Assembly: GCA_937901745.1 (NCBI GenBank)
Contig: CALGSZ010000157.1
Location: forward strand, 10,172-74,171
Length of the DNA stretch: 64,000 nt
Direction: 5' to 3'
Origin: an uncultured Chloroflexota bacterium
Lineage (GTDB): Bacteria; Chloroflexota; Chloroflexia; Thermomicrobiales; UBA6265
Shown here: positions 1 through 9,980 of the stretch, piece after piece
Layout: every line of letters begins with the position of its first letter
How positions within the stretch are numbered: the stretch's first letter is position 1
The notes under the pieces: generated by a model
What the model was told of the DNA's origin: nothing
Seen by the model: the letters and a program-made list of their open reading frames with translations, nothing else
Databases searched by the model: none
Translations under genes and position numbers: made by a program

Positions 1-213
1 GGGCGCGTGCCGCTGCTGCACTTCAAGGATCGAGCGCGGAGCGCGGAGCGGCGTGACGCGCCGGTCGGAGAGGGCACGCTCGATTGGCCGGCGATTCTGG
101 CGGCCGCGCGGGAAGCGGGAACGGAGTGGCTTATCGTCGAGCAAGATTATCCTCGCGACCCGATGGCGGACGTGGAGCGCAGCCTCCGCAATCTGGAGCG
201 ATTGACGGCGTAG
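1..213 (+). CDS. Sugar phosphate isomerase/epimerase, C-terminal fragment
   Basis: The reading frame is open from the first base of the window to a TAG stop, so the gene starts upstream. The last 70 residues contain the HFKD stretch and the late motifs VGEGTLDW and VEQD. In the AP-endonuclease-2/xylose-isomerase-like TIM-barrel family these lie on the final strands and carry metal and substrate ligands. Such proteins isomerise or epimerise sugars and inositols in the cytoplasm, but the substrate cannot be told from this fragment. A hairpin terminator follows. Family assignment is fairly sure; function is not. Confidence 0.75.
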   Translation, partial: GRVPLLHFKDRARSAERRDAPVGEGTLDWPAILAAAREAGTEWLIVEQDYPRDPMADVERSLRNLERLTA

Positions 214-248
214 ACACGGCTCGTGCGTGTGGGCGGAACGAAGTGTCT

Positions 249-278
249 GGGGCGGTGTGGCGGTCGCTGCACCGCCCC
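249..278. terminator. Convergent intrinsic terminator hairpin
   Basis: A 9-bp perfect GC stem pairs 249-257 with 270-278 around a 12-nt loop. A T-rich stretch follows on the plus strand. It sits between the convergent isomerase fragment and pncB and could end both transcripts. Confidence 0.6.
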
Positions 279-301
279 GATTCTTGTTGTCACGATTGCG
301 A

Positions 302-1684
302 TCAGGTCTCCAAGGATGCGCCGTAAGCGGTGGCCGTTTCCTGGCGGAGCCGGACAAGCGCCTCGGAGCGCTCGACCGGGTACGTCGGCGCGCCGGTCAG
401 GTCCTTGTACTCGTCGGGCAGAGCGGCGAGTGATTCGGCCGCACGGCGCGCAATCTCCGGCAGCGGCGGGACCGCCCCCTCAACGATTGAGCCGCTGGCG
501 AACGCTGGCTGGAGCAGACGGCGGCCTCGCGCCGGCACAGGCTCGTCTTCGAGCTGGATGATGTCGCGCTCGAAGGCGCCGACTCGGACGACCTGCTTCC
601 GGCCGGGCCAGGTGCTCTTTTCGCCCGCCAGCTTGATCCGGCCCTTCTCCTCGGCTCCCGTTCCGAGACTGACGAGCTTGTAGACGGCGCCGAGCGCGCC
701 TCCGGGAAGCTTGAGGTCGACAGAGCCGGCGCCGGTCGACAACCGAGTGCCAACGCCGAAGGCATCGATGGGCGCATTTGCCTCGATCAGCTCGGCAATC
801 CGGAACTCATCGAGGTCGCCGCTGGCGAGGATGCGGACGTCGTGAAGCCCGGCGGCGTCGAGCGCGGCACGGCAATAGCGGCTGTCGCCGATGAGATCGC
901 CGCTGTCAAGGCGGATGGCGGTCAGCCGGTGCCCAAATCGCCGCTTCGCGTCCAGCGCGACCTCGATCGCCGTCTCGATCGCGCGATGGACGTCATAGGT
1001 GTCGAGCAGGAACGTGAACTCTTCCAACGATTCGGCAATCGCCCGGAACGCGTCCTCTTCGTTGGGGAAGAGCTGAACGAGCGCATGCGGAATGGTCCCG
1101 CTCGTCCGTACGTTGAACGCGTGCGCGGCCGAGAGGAACGACGTGCTGGCGCAGCCGCCGATGATCGCGGAGCGGGCGGCGATGTACGGCTCTTGCGCGC
1201 GCCGAAACCCGAACTCGGCGACCGGGCGGCCCTGAGCCGCGAGGACGACTCGAGCGGCCTTGGTGGCGATCAACGTCGAGACGCCGACAGTGTGCAGCAG
1301 GCCGGACTCGAGGAGCAGCGCCTCTCGGAAGGGCGCGGTGACGCGCAGCAGCGGCTCGTTTGGGAACGCGATCTCGCCCTCCGGGACCGCCAAGATCTCG
1401 CCGGTGAAGCGCGTGCGGCGTAGCTCGTCGAGAAATTCGTCTTCGTACGGGCGGAGGGACCGCAGATAGGCCAGCTCTTCGTCCGAGTAGTGGAAGTTGC
1501 TGGCAAAGGTGAGCGCGAGCTCCAGGCCAGCGGTCAGGAGATAGGCGCTGCCGAACGGCGCGTGCCGGGTGTAGAGATCGAACGTCACCTCGGCATTCAG
1601 GCCGGTCCGCCAACTGACGTAGGCCGCATCAACGTGATAGAAGTCAGTCAGAAGCCCGCTCGATAGCTCATCGTGCCGCCACAT
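302..1684 (-). CDS. pncB: Nicotinate phosphoribosyltransferase
   Basis: The 460-residue product matches the usual length of NAPRTase, which makes nicotinate mononucleotide from nicotinate and PRPP with ATP hydrolysis in the Preiss-Handler NAD salvage pathway. Visible family features are an N-terminal TDFYHVDAAY, an EFGFRRAQ block near residues 157-164, a GTIPHA segment near 196-201 whose His200 fits the phosphorylated histidine, and the phosphoribosyl-binding RLDSGDL region. The ATG start is the farthest upstream possible. A nicotinamidase-like gene lies 6 kb away (7727-8449), supplying the preceding step. It is divergent from the ABC operon at 1893. Confidence 0.92.
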   Translation of the reverse strand: MWRHDELSSGLLTDFYHVDAAYVSWRTGLNAEVTFDLYTRHAPFGSAYLLTAGLELALTFASNFHYSDEELAYLRSLRPYEDEFLDELRRTRFTGEILAVPEGEIAFPNEPLLRVTAPFREALLLESGLLHTVGVSTLIATKAARVVLAAQGRPVAEFGFRRAQEPYIAARSAIIGGCASTSFLSAAHAFNVRTSGTIPHALVQLFPNEEDAFRAIAESLEEFTFLLDTYDVHRAIETAIEVALDAKRRFGHRLTAIRLDSGDLIGDSRYCRAALDAAGLHDVRILASGDLDEFRIAELIEANAPIDAFGVGTRLSTGAGSVDLKLPGGALGAVYKLVSLGTGAEEKGRIKLAGEKSTWPGRKQVVRVGAFERDIIQLEDEPVPARGRRLLQPAFASGSIVEGAVPPLPEIARRAAESLAALPDEYKDLTGAPTYPVERSEALVRLRQETATAYGASLET

Positions 1685-1827
1685 GGCGTCCCCTCACCAG
1701 GCCCGGCGGCATGTTAGCCGACAAATCCCAAGCGTTTGGCGACCGAGACGAAGCGACACTGGCAAACTCCTTGCATACGCGGCGTTGCACGAATCCGCAT
1801 CTAGCCGCGCCGCCTGGGGTGCGGTCC

Positions 1828-1857
1828 TTGACGGGCGGATGGCGGCGGCATCAGTAT
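1828..1857 (+). promoter_or_regulatory. Possible promoter of the sugar ABC/GH63 operon
   Basis: TTGACG at 1828-1833 is followed after 18 nt by CAGTAT at 1852-1857, about 35 nt ahead of the binding-protein ATG. The -10 match is poor, so this is a weak call. The 208-nt gap from 1685 to 1892 otherwise shows nothing recognisable. Confidence 0.3.
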
Positions 1858-1892
1858 GCCCCACAGTACGCGATAGCGCGAGGAGGGATGAG

Positions 1893-3293
1893 ATGAACCG
1901 AAGGAACGACGCTGTTCTCGGTACTCGCCGTATTTCCAGACGCGATACATTGCGCTTCGGCTTCGGGGCGGCCGGAATTGCCGCGACCGGCGGCCTCATC
2001 GCCCATCGCTCGGCGAACGCGGCCGGTGGCGGTTTGGGCGGTCGCTGGGCGCCGTGGCCTCACCAGGGCGGCGAGACGATCGTCTTCCTTTCCACCCAGC
2101 TGCGGCCGGTCGAAGAAGCCGAGAAGATGCGGAACACGATCCTGGCCGATTTCGAAGGCTCGGTCGATTTCATCCCCGAGGATACCGGTCCGTTCAATGA
2201 CCGCATCGCGGCCGAGGCCGAAGCGGGGGAGGGCACCATCGGCGTCATCGGCGCGCAGCATGGCGATTTCGCCGCGCTCGCGGCTCGCGGCTACCTGGCC
2301 GATCTGACCGACCTCTTGCAGGAGCTCTCGGATCGCACCTTTGTCGAGGATTACGTGCAGCTCGGCAAGTTCGGCGGCGAGGAGCAGCTCTATATCCCCT
2401 GGATGCAGGCGACGTACATCATGGTCGCGCACCGGGAGGCCCTGCAGTATCTCCCGGAAGGACTCGACGAGGAGTCGTTGCGCACGTCGCTCACCTATGA
2501 GCAGCTCGGGGAGTGGGTGCGGAACATCAACGAGGCGGAGGGGCAGAAGTTCGGTCTGCCGGCCGGCGAGGATGGACTGCTCCACCGCTTTTTCCAGGGC
2601 TACGCCTACCCGAGCTTCACGGGCGGGGTGAACACGACGTTCAAGAGCGAGGCGGCTGCACAGATGTGGCAGTGGCTGAAGGACACCTGGCAGTACGCCA
2701 ACCCGCAGTCCGTGACCTACGGCGCCATGGATGAGCCGCTCCTCTCAGGCGAAGTCTGGGTCGCGTGGGACCATGTCGCGCGACTGATCAGCGCGTTGCG
2801 GGAGCGGACCGACGACTTGATCGCGTTCCCGGCTCCGCGCGGCCCGCAAGGACTGGGCTTCATGCCGGTGGTCGCCGGCTTGGCGATCCCGAAGAATGCC
2901 CCGGACATGGAGGCGTCTCGCGCGCTGATCGAGTACCTAACGCGGCCCGAGGTGCAGGCGACCACCCTGCGCGAGGTCGCCTTCTTCCCAGTGATCGAAG
3001 GCGAGCTGCCGGGCGATCTGCCACCGGGAGTCCAGCAGGAAGTCGATGCTGTGCAGGCGACGACGAGCGATCCGCAGGCGTTGCCATCGCTGCTACCGGT
3101 CGGCCTGGGCGAGCAGGACGGCGCCTACAACAAGGTCTTCCGCGACACGTTCCAGGCCATCATCCTTGACGGCAACGATATCCAGCAGACGCTCGAACAG
3201 CAGGCGCAGAATCTCCAATCGGTGCTCGATGCCGCCGGCGCATCGTGCTGGGCGCCGGACCCGGAGAGCGAGGGCGTCTGCCAAGTCGGTTAG
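1893..3293 (+). CDS. Tat-exported extracellular solute-binding protein (family 1)
   Basis: The ATG at 1893 was chosen because AGGAGGG sits 5 nt upstream and the protein then begins with a twin-arginine signal (SRRDTLRFGFGAAG, arginines at 16-17) ending near ANA. The frame extends further upstream but without a signal. The 466-residue product is the usual length for carbohydrate-binding proteins of the UgpB/MalE type, with the typical ETIVFLSTQL start of the mature protein. It should capture a sugar or glycoside outside the membrane and hand it to the two permeases directly downstream. Export by Tat means it folds in the cytoplasm first. The downstream GH63 hydrolase suggests a glucosylglycerate-like substrate; this is inference. 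Confidence 0.85.
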   Translation: MNRRNDAVLGTRRISRRDTLRFGFGAAGIAATGGLIAHRSANAAGGGLGGRWAPWPHQGGETIVFLSTQLRPVEEAEKMRNTILADFEGSVDFIPEDTGPFNDRIAAEAEAGEGTIGVIGAQHGDFAALAARGYLADLTDLLQELSDRTFVEDYVQLGKFGGEEQLYIPWMQATYIMVAHREALQYLPEGLDEESLRTSLTYEQLGEWVRNINEAEGQKFGLPAGEDGLLHRFFQGYAYPSFTGGVNTTFKSEAAAQMWQWLKDTWQYANPQSVTYGAMDEPLLSGEVWVAWDHVARLISALRERTDDLIAFPAPRGPQGLGFMPVVAGLAIPKNAPDMEASRALIEYLTRPEVQATTLREVAFFPVIEGELPGDLPPGVQQEVDAVQATTSDPQALPSLLPVGLGEQDGAYNKVFRDTFQAIILDGNDIQQTLEQQAQNLQSVLDAAGASCWAPDPESEGVCQVG

Positions 3294-3430
3294 TTGAGAT
3301 CGGCGGCCGGTCGGCGATCCAGCAGTGACGAACGATACCGCGGTTGCCGGCCGGTCATACTTGATGATTGCCGTTGCGTGGCCGGGGTGGTCATCGCGCC
3401 GCCCCGGCGACCCGGCGACTCCACGAGGCC

Positions 3431-4288
3431 ATGACAGCACGCCGACTCGGATGGGCGCCATATGCCCTGCTGTTGCCATCGCTGGCGTTTCTCGCGCTCT
3501 TCTTCGCCGTGCCGATGGTGCGCGCCTTCGGGCTGGCGTTTCAGGACGCGGACGGGAACTGGAGCTTGGAGTCGTGGCGGACGATGTTCAGCGACACCGA
3601 GTTCCGCGAAGCGCTCGTCACGACGCTGCTCCTGATCGTCATCATCATTCCCGTTCAGTTCGCGATCGCGCTGGCAATGGCGCTGGTGGTCAATGCCCGC
3701 CTCAAGGGCGCTGGATTCTGGCTCTACATCTACGCCATCCCGCTCGGCATCAGCGAGCTGGCCGCCGGAATCATTTGGTTCGCGATCTTCACCCAGCAGG
3801 GCTGGCTCAACAGTATCCTCGAAGGGCTCGGTATCCTCGACCGCCCCTTTATCTTCCTCAACTATCAGAATCGGGGCTGGCTGATTTTCACCGTCGTCAT
3901 GGCCGAGGCGTGGCGCGCGACGTCGATCATCATGATCATCCTCGTCGCCGGTCTGCAGGGGATTCCGCGCGATTACCTCGAAGCGGCGGATGTCTTCGGC
4001 GCCACGTTCTTCCAGAAGGTGCGGCGGGTGATCTTGCCAATGCTGCGGCCGAGCGTTCAGGTCGCGCTGATCCTTCGCACCATCCTCGCATTCCAGGCGT
4101 TCGCGGTCGTCCTGGCGCTCACCGGGCGCGGGATGACCGTGCTCGCCTCCGAGGCGTACCGGTGGTATAGCGACTACCGAAATCCGCACGTCGCCGCCGC
4201 CTACGCCGGGTTCATCCTCCTGCTGTCCGTCTTGAGCACTCTCCTCTTCCTTTGGCTGCTGCCGACGCGCGAGGAGCAGTTCCGATGA
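3431..4288 (+). CDS. ABC sugar transporter permease (MalF/UgpA type)
   Basis: The 285-residue membrane protein has about six hydrophobic segments. The EAA cytoplasmic loop, EAADVFGATFFQKVRRVILPML, contacts the ATPase. The ATG at 3431 places the first transmembrane segment (YALLLPSLAFLALFFAVPMV) near the N-terminus; the longer frame adds only basic residues. It follows the binding protein by 137 nt, and its TGA overlaps the ATG of the next permease by 4 nt (ATGA), so the two are translationally coupled and should form a heterodimer. Confidence 0.88.
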   Translation: MTARRLGWAPYALLLPSLAFLALFFAVPMVRAFGLAFQDADGNWSLESWRTMFSDTEFREALVTTLLLIVIIIPVQFAIALAMALVVNARLKGAGFWLYIYAIPLGISELAAGIIWFAIFTQQGWLNSILEGLGILDRPFIFLNYQNRGWLIFTVVMAEAWRATSIIMIILVAGLQGIPRDYLEAADVFGATFFQKVRRVILPMLRPSVQVALILRTILAFQAFAVVLALTGRGMTVLASEAYRWYSDYRNPHVAAAYAGFILLLSVLSTLLFLWLLPTREEQFR

Positions 4289-5142
4289 CCGCGAACGTGG
4301 CGGCTCCGAGCAGCGAGCGGCGACGGCGGGCGCGACGGCGCCTGCTCGGCCGAGTCCTGCTCTATCTGGGCGCGGCGCTTCTGGCTCTCTGGGTGCTCGC
4401 GCCGATCTACATCATCACCGTCACCGCGTTCAGCCCCAGGAGCGTGGTTTACGACTATCCCAAGCACTTGATCCCGCGCGAAGTGTCCGCCGAGACGATG
4501 GATTTCTTCGTCAACTCGACCGGGGTGCTCCCGTCACTCTGGCGTTCCGTCCAAGTGGCGCTGGTAACGCTCGCCCTCTCGACCCTGATCGGAGCCCCGG
4601 CCGGGTACGCGCTGGCGCGCTTCGCCTTCCGGGGGCGGGACACCTTCCGGTTGGCGATTCTCTCGACCCGCGCCTTCCCAATCGTCATCCTCTCCATTCC
4701 GCTGGCGGTGACGTTCATCGAGTGGGGGATTTATGACACGATCTGGAGCGTGGCGCTCATGCACACCGCGCTCGCCCTGCCGTTCACCGTCCTGATCACC
4801 AGCAGCATTTTCGTCAGCGTGCCGCGCGACTTGGAGGAGGCGGCCTTGACGCTCGGCTGTACGCCGATCAGCGCCTTTGTGCGGGTGGTGCTGCCGCTGG
4901 CGTTGCCCGGCCTCGCGGCGGCGTCCATCTTCACCTTCGTGCTGTCCTGGAACGAGGTCTTCGCGGCGGTGATCCTGACGCTGCGGGAGCGAACGTTGCC
5001 GGCCCTGATCCTGGCCGCGATCACTGAGTCGCCCGCGCCGTTCCGCTTCGCCGCGGCCTGGTTCATGGCGGCGCCGTCGCTCATCTTCATCTTCCTCATC
5101 CGACGCTACCTCCTCGGCATGTGGGGACGAGTCTCTCGGTGA
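4285..5142 (+). CDS. ABC sugar transporter permease (MalG/UgpE type)
   Basis: The ATG at 4285 overlaps the preceding stop codon and has GAGGAG 8 nt upstream; a longer frame starting at 4252 is less likely. The 285 residues show a basic N-terminus, a first membrane segment around residues 25-45, a MalG-like LIGAPAGYALARFAFRGRD region, and the EAA loop EEAALTLGCTPISAFVRVVL. It pairs with the 3431-4288 permease. The 61-nt spacing to the ATPase gene supports a single operon. Confidence 0.88.
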   Translation: MTANVAAPSSERRRRARRRLLGRVLLYLGAALLALWVLAPIYIITVTAFSPRSVVYDYPKHLIPREVSAETMDFFVNSTGVLPSLWRSVQVALVTLALSTLIGAPAGYALARFAFRGRDTFRLAILSTRAFPIVILSIPLAVTFIEWGIYDTIWSVALMHTALALPFTVLITSSIFVSVPRDLEEAALTLGCTPISAFVRVVLPLALPGLAAASIFTFVLSWNEVFAAVILTLRERTLPALILAAITESPAPFRFAAAWFMAAPSLIFIFLIRRYLLGMWGRVSR

Positions 5143-5203
5143 CGGAACAGCGAACGGTCGAACGGGCAGGCGGGAGGCGAGACGAGGGGCGGGAGCATCG
5201 AGG

Positions 5204-6289
<1,086 letters not shown>

Positions 6290-6375
6290 TGCTCGGCGTC
6301 GCCTTTTCGCGGCCTTTCCACCTGGTTGCGCGAGCACCTGCATGATCATCGTTCGCGGCGGAGCGAGAAGTAGCG

Positions 6376-7734
6376 ATGAGCGAAGAACGAGCGCTCGACG
6401 CGGCGGCGATGGCTGAGGCGGCCAGTAACGTTCTGCGGCGGAACGATCTCGGAGGATGGACCAAGGCCGCGCCCAGCCTTTACCCGCATCAATGGAGCTG
6501 GGACAGCGCGTTTATCGCCATCGGCCTGGCCCATCTCGATACGCGCCGCGCCGCTCAGGAGCTGCGGAGTCTCTTCGCCGCCCAGTGGTCGACCGGGATG
6601 GTGCCGCAAATCGTCTACAACCCGGATGCGCCGCCGGGAAGCTACTTCCCCGACGCGGAGCGCTGGGATTGCCGGCGATTGTCAGCGGCCGCGCCTGCCG
6701 GACGGGACACGAGTGGAATCATCCAGCCTCCTGTCCACGCCCTCGCCGCTTGGCGCATCAGAGAGGTGGCAGAGCGGAAGGGGGAGCGCGATCGGGCGGA
6801 AGCCGATCTGTTCCTGAAAGAGATCTACCCGAAGCTCTTCGCCTGGCACCGGTACCTCGCGACCGCGCGTGACCCGGAGCGGTCCGGGCTGCTCACCATC
6901 GTTCACCCGTGGGAAAGCGGAACGGACAACTCGCCGCGTTGGGATCGGGCATTGGCAGCCGTCGAAGTCGGCGATTTGCCGCCGTACACTCGGAGTGACC
7001 TGCAGCACGTGACCGATCCCTCGCAGCGACCGACGACGGCCGAGTACGACCGCTACCTATGGCTCGTGGAGCTGCTGAGGCGAGAGCGATACGACGACAC
7101 CGCTGTCTACGCCTCGCACCCATTCCTCGTGAAGGACGTGCTGATGAGCGGCATCTTCGTGGCCGCCAACGAGGCGCTCCTGAAGATCGCGGACGTCGTG
7201 GGCGTGCCGGAAGAAGACCGCATCGAAATCACGGCCTGGAAGGACCGCGGTCAGCGAGGAATTGCCGAGGCGTGGGATGTCCGGCTCGGCCTCTGTCTCG
7301 ATTACGACCTTCGTCAGGACGCGCCAATCCCGGTGCGGACCATAGCAGGGTTCGCGCCGTTCGTCGCGGGCAACCTGACGCCAGATCGGCAAGCGGCGGT
7401 ACTAGCGACCTTCGAATCCCCAGCGTTCGCGGGGCATCCGCGGCTGCGGTGGCCGCTCCCTCCGAGCACGAGCCCGGAAGACCCCGGCTTCCGCCCGCGC
7501 AGCTATTGGCGGGGACCAACGTGGCCGTTCCTCAACTGGCTGTTCTGGTGGGCGCTCTTGCGCGCGGGCGAGAAGGAGCGGGCGGCCCGGCTGCGAGCCG
7601 CCTCGCTCGATCAGATCGCGACAGTCGGTTTCGCTGAGTATGTCGAGCCGTTCACCGGCGAGCCGCTTGGCTCCCTCGATCAATCCTGGACCGCGGCGGT
7701 GACGCTCGACTGGCTCGCGGCGCCGCTCACGTGA
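6376..7734 (+). CDS. GH63 glucosylglycerate/mannosylglycerate hydrolase-like glycosidase
   Basis: This 452-residue protein has the (alpha/alpha)6 toroid look of GH63/trehalase-like enzymes. Seen are HQWSWDSAF near residue 38, HPWESGTDNSPRWD at 177-190 (Asp184 is the likely acid), SYWRGPTWPFLNWLFWW near the C-terminus and EYVEPFTGEPLG at 421-432 carrying the likely catalytic glutamate. Length and motif layout fit the small bacterial enzymes that split glucosylglycerate or mannosylglycerate into sugar and glycerate. It lacks a signal peptide, so it works in the cytoplasm on material brought in by the preceding ABC importer. The stop overlaps the convergent nicotinamidase-like gene by 8 nt. Substrate is inferred. 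Confidence 0.8.
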   Translation: MSEERALDAAAMAEAASNVLRRNDLGGWTKAAPSLYPHQWSWDSAFIAIGLAHLDTRRAAQELRSLFAAQWSTGMVPQIVYNPDAPPGSYFPDAERWDCRRLSAAAPAGRDTSGIIQPPVHALAAWRIREVAERKGERDRAEADLFLKEIYPKLFAWHRYLATARDPERSGLLTIVHPWESGTDNSPRWDRALAAVEVGDLPPYTRSDLQHVTDPSQRPTTAEYDRYLWLVELLRRERYDDTAVYASHPFLVKDVLMSGIFVAANEALLKIADVVGVPEEDRIEITAWKDRGQRGIAEAWDVRLGLCLDYDLRQDAPIPVRTIAGFAPFVAGNLTPDRQAAVLATFESPAFAGHPRLRWPLPPSTSPEDPGFRPRSYWRGPTWPFLNWLFWWALLRAGEKERAARLRAASLDQIATVGFAEYVEPFTGEPLGSLDQSWTAAVTLDWLAAPLT

Positions 7735-8449
7735 GGGCGCGAACCACACGGACGCCGTTCAGCGCCATGTGATACAGGAAGACGCGGTGGAAGAAGTCTC
7801 CCGGATGCGCGAACGCGCCGACCTCGGCCGCGCTCTCCGGCGGGAGGTCGTACGTCTGGACCGCGTTCTCCGGAACGATGACCTCAAAGGGAGCGATGCC
7901 AAGCGCGTTCGCGCGCAGCCGGAGATGCATCGCGAGGGTGTAGACACAGAGATCGGTGCAATTACCGACGACGATCGCGTGCGTGAGATCCGAATTCGCT
8001 TCGAGCCATTTGTCGAAGTCGGTCCCATAGCCCGGATCGAGCGAGTTCTTCTCAAAGATCGTGAACGAGTCGGCAAACGGGAGCGAGGCGAGCTCAGGGA
8101 TCGTCTTGCTCTCCTCGCTGCCGCGCACGCAGTGGACGGGCCATGCCTGGAATTCCGGCGTGTTCGGGTCGTGCGTGTCCTGGGTGAGGACGAAGCGCCG
8201 GATGCCGTGGGCGTGTGCGCGTGTAAATAGATCGCGAACCGGCCCGGCCAGCGCACCGACTCGCTCCGAAGCTAGCGGCCCGCTAGAGCAGAACCCGACG
8301 ATCATGTCGGTCGAAAAGACAGCGGCATGCTCCGGCCGCGGAATCGCCTCGGCAAACGAAACCGGCTCGAGCGCCGCGAACCATTCCTCGACGAAGGCGG
8401 GAATTGCGACGGTCGCTGTACCAGTGCCAGCGATCGGGGGTGCGACCAT
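7727..8449 (-). CDS. pncA: Nicotinamidase-like isochorismatase-family hydrolase
   Basis: The 240-residue protein has the cysteine-hydrolase triad: Asp48 in FSTDM, Lys134 in FEKNS and Cys168 in GNCTDLCVYT. A DTHDP segment (Asp91, His93) and His106 match the metal-binding positions of nicotinamidases, so deamidation of nicotinamide to nicotinate is more likely than isochorismate hydrolysis. The product would feed pncB in the same window. The ATG is preceded by a near-perfect Shine-Dalgarno (GGAGGTGATT). The gene ends inside the tail of the convergent GH63 gene. The symbol is given for likely function; closely related amidases with other substrates exist. Confidence 0.75.
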   Translation of the reverse strand: MVAPPIAGTGTATVAIPAFVEEWFAALEPVSFAEAIPRPEHAAVFSTDMIVGFCSSGPLASERVGALAGPVRDLFTRAHAHGIRRFVLTQDTHDPNTPEFQAWPVHCVRGSEESKTIPELASLPFADSFTIFEKNSLDPGYGTDFDKWLEANSDLTHAIVVGNCTDLCVYTLAMHLRLRANALGIAPFEVIVPENAVQTYDLPPESAAEVGAFAHPGDFFHRVFLYHMALNGVRVVRALT

Positions 8450-8585
8450 GAATCACCTCCTGCAGTGCCAAGCATGTGAGTCGAATCCACTCCATGCCCG
8501 GCGCACGATTCCGTGCCCATGATGATGGTAACAATCAAGGCACCGGTCCACACAAAGCGGTGAACCTTTCGTGCCGCATGGATCT

Positions 8586-8597
8586 GGCCAATTGGCC
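8586..8597. repeat. 12-bp perfect palindrome in a divergent promoter region
   Basis: GGCCAATTGGCC lies in the 205-nt region between the divergent nicotinamidase-like gene and the ThuA-like gene, 58 nt ahead of the latter's start. It could be an operator, but a 12-bp palindrome of this composition may also be chance. Confidence 0.3.
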
Positions 8598-8654
8598 GCT
8601 GTCATGCGAGAGTACGACCAAAGCGAAGGACACGTGATGACAAGGGAGGGAGCG

Positions 8655-9425
8655 ATGGGGGAGCAACAGGCGACGCGCGTGCTTCTCGCTGGCGAGTCGT
8701 GGGTGATGCATACCATCCATCAAAAGGGTTTCGACCATTTCACCACGACTGCCTATGGCGAAGGGCATCAGTGGCTCTCGGCGGCGCTGTCCTCGGCGGG
8801 ATTCGAGGTCGAGCACCTACCGAACCACCTGGCGAATGAGCGATTCCCCCTCACCGCCGAGGAGCTTCGGCAATACGGCGCCGTCCTGCTGAGCGACATC
8901 GGCGCGAATACCCTGCTGCTGCACCCGGATACGTTCAACAAGTCCGTGTCGTTGCCGAATCGGCTGAGCGCGATCCGCGAATATGTCGAGACCGGCGGCG
9001 GGTTGGTTATGATCGGCGGCTACCTGACCTTCCAAGGAATCGACGGGAAGGCTCGCTACGCGGGGACGCCGGTGGAAGAGGCGCTTCCTGTGCGCATGCT
9101 CACGCACGACGATCGCGTCGAGACGCCGGAGGGCAGCGCCGCGCACGTGACGGCGCCAGACCACCCGATCGTCGCTGGCCTACCTGCCGATTGGCCGCCG
9201 CTGCTTGGCTATAACCGCCTGATCGTGAAGAACGATGCGACCGTGGTCGCGACCGTCGGGCGCGATCCGCTCGTTGTCGCTTGGGAGTACGGAGAGGGAC
9301 GAGCTGTCGCGTTCGCCTCGGACTGCGGCCCGCACTGGGCGCCGCCTCAGTTCGTCGAGTGGGATGGCTATGCCCGGCTCTGGCGGCAGCTCGTCGGCTG
9401 GGTCACCCGCCAGCAGATTTACTAA
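8655..9425 (+). CDS. ThuA/class I glutamine-amidotransferase-like protein
   Basis: The 256-residue protein starts VLLAGESWVMHTIHQKGFDHF and contains YGAVLLSDIGANTLLL, a GGGLVMIGGYLTFQG turn and a late GEGRAVAFASDCGPHWAPP block. This is the pattern of uncharacterised glutamine-amidotransferase-like (flavodoxin-like) proteins annotated near sugar catabolism genes. No catalytic cysteine follows the glycine-rich turn, so it is probably not a true amidotransferase. ATG 8655 was chosen because GGGAGGGA precedes it; ATG 8637 is an alternative. Its biochemical role is unknown. Confidence 0.65.
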   Translation: MGEQQATRVLLAGESWVMHTIHQKGFDHFTTTAYGEGHQWLSAALSSAGFEVEHLPNHLANERFPLTAEELRQYGAVLLSDIGANTLLLHPDTFNKSVSLPNRLSAIREYVETGGGLVMIGGYLTFQGIDGKARYAGTPVEEALPVRMLTHDDRVETPEGSAAHVTAPDHPIVAGLPADWPPLLGYNRLIVKNDATVVATVGRDPLVVAWEYGEGRAVAFASDCGPHWAPPQFVEWDGYARLWRQLVGWVTRQQIY

Positions 9426-9468
9426 GCCCCAAGCCCGCCCGGTTGGTCACGCCGAGCGGGGTTGGGGC
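9426..9468. terminator. Convergent hairpin terminator
   Basis: A 13-bp stem with one mismatch pairs 9426-9438 with 9456-9468 around a 17-nt loop. It begins immediately after the TAA of the ThuA-like gene. The minus-strand stop of the small membrane protein lies in its loop. There is no T run. Confidence 0.55.
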
Positions 9469-9743
9469 CAAAGAATCAGGCGTAGGTCGGGCAGCGCCCA
9501 GTCCCGGCCGATGCCGCGGACCATGTCGAGGCGGTCCCACCGGTTGCGATGGACCCGGTCGGGCGACCGGGGGCCGGCCTGGTGCCGCGTGTCTTGGCTA
9601 GGTTCGCCGCCGTCGCGACCCTGTTCCTGGCCGCCCCGCTGAACCGGAGACGGCCGGCGCCGGCGCGGCGAGGGCCGGGTGGCGGCGGTAATGGCGATAA
9701 CAGCGATCAACAGCCAGAATGCCAGCTCGATGTGGTTGGCCAT
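9447..9743 (-). CDS. Small putative membrane protein
   Basis: The 98-residue frame begins MANHIELAFWLLIAVIAITAA, giving one membrane-spanning helix right at the N-terminus, followed by an arginine- and glutamine-rich tail with no recognisable domain. A GGGAAGGA ribosome binding site lies 3 to 4 nt before the ATG. Upstream residues of the longer frame do not look coding. It could be a real single-pass protein of unknown role. The biased tail leaves doubt about the true end. The gap from 9744 to 9980 holds nothing else I recognise. Confidence 0.4.
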   Translation of the reverse strand: MANHIELAFWLLIAVIAITAATRPSPRRRRPSPVQRGGQEQGRDGGEPSQDTRHQAGPRSPDRVHRNRWDRLDMVRGIGRDWALPDLRLILWPQPRSA

Positions 9744-9980
9744 GGTTCCTTCCCTCATCTCGTATGTGGTGGCTCCGCCCTGCAAAGCGGCGCCACCCGA
9801 GACCCCATCCTATGAGACAGGTGGCCGTTATCCGCATAGGCCATAGCTCACAAACGAATCATTGCGGCTGGCAGTTTCATGTCAGTGGGATGCGGGGTGC
9901 GGCACAGATGCCGGGCGCAGCGCTGCCTCCGGCCCTTGGGGGTGATCCAGAAGACCTAGGACGATATTGTGAGCCGGCGA

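Noticed and set aside
3290..4189. 299-codon minus-strand frame opposite the first sugar permease
   Set aside because: It is highly charged and without domain content; the plus-strand permease has clear membrane helices and an EAA loop.
8273..8287. Palindromic CTAGCGG/CCGCTAG
   Set aside because: It lies inside the coding region of the nicotinamidase-like gene and is most simply codon usage.
8476..8500. tRNA T-arm-like GAGTCGAATCCACTC sequence
   Set aside because: The flanking bases do not pair as a T stem and no acceptor, D or anticodon arms surround it.
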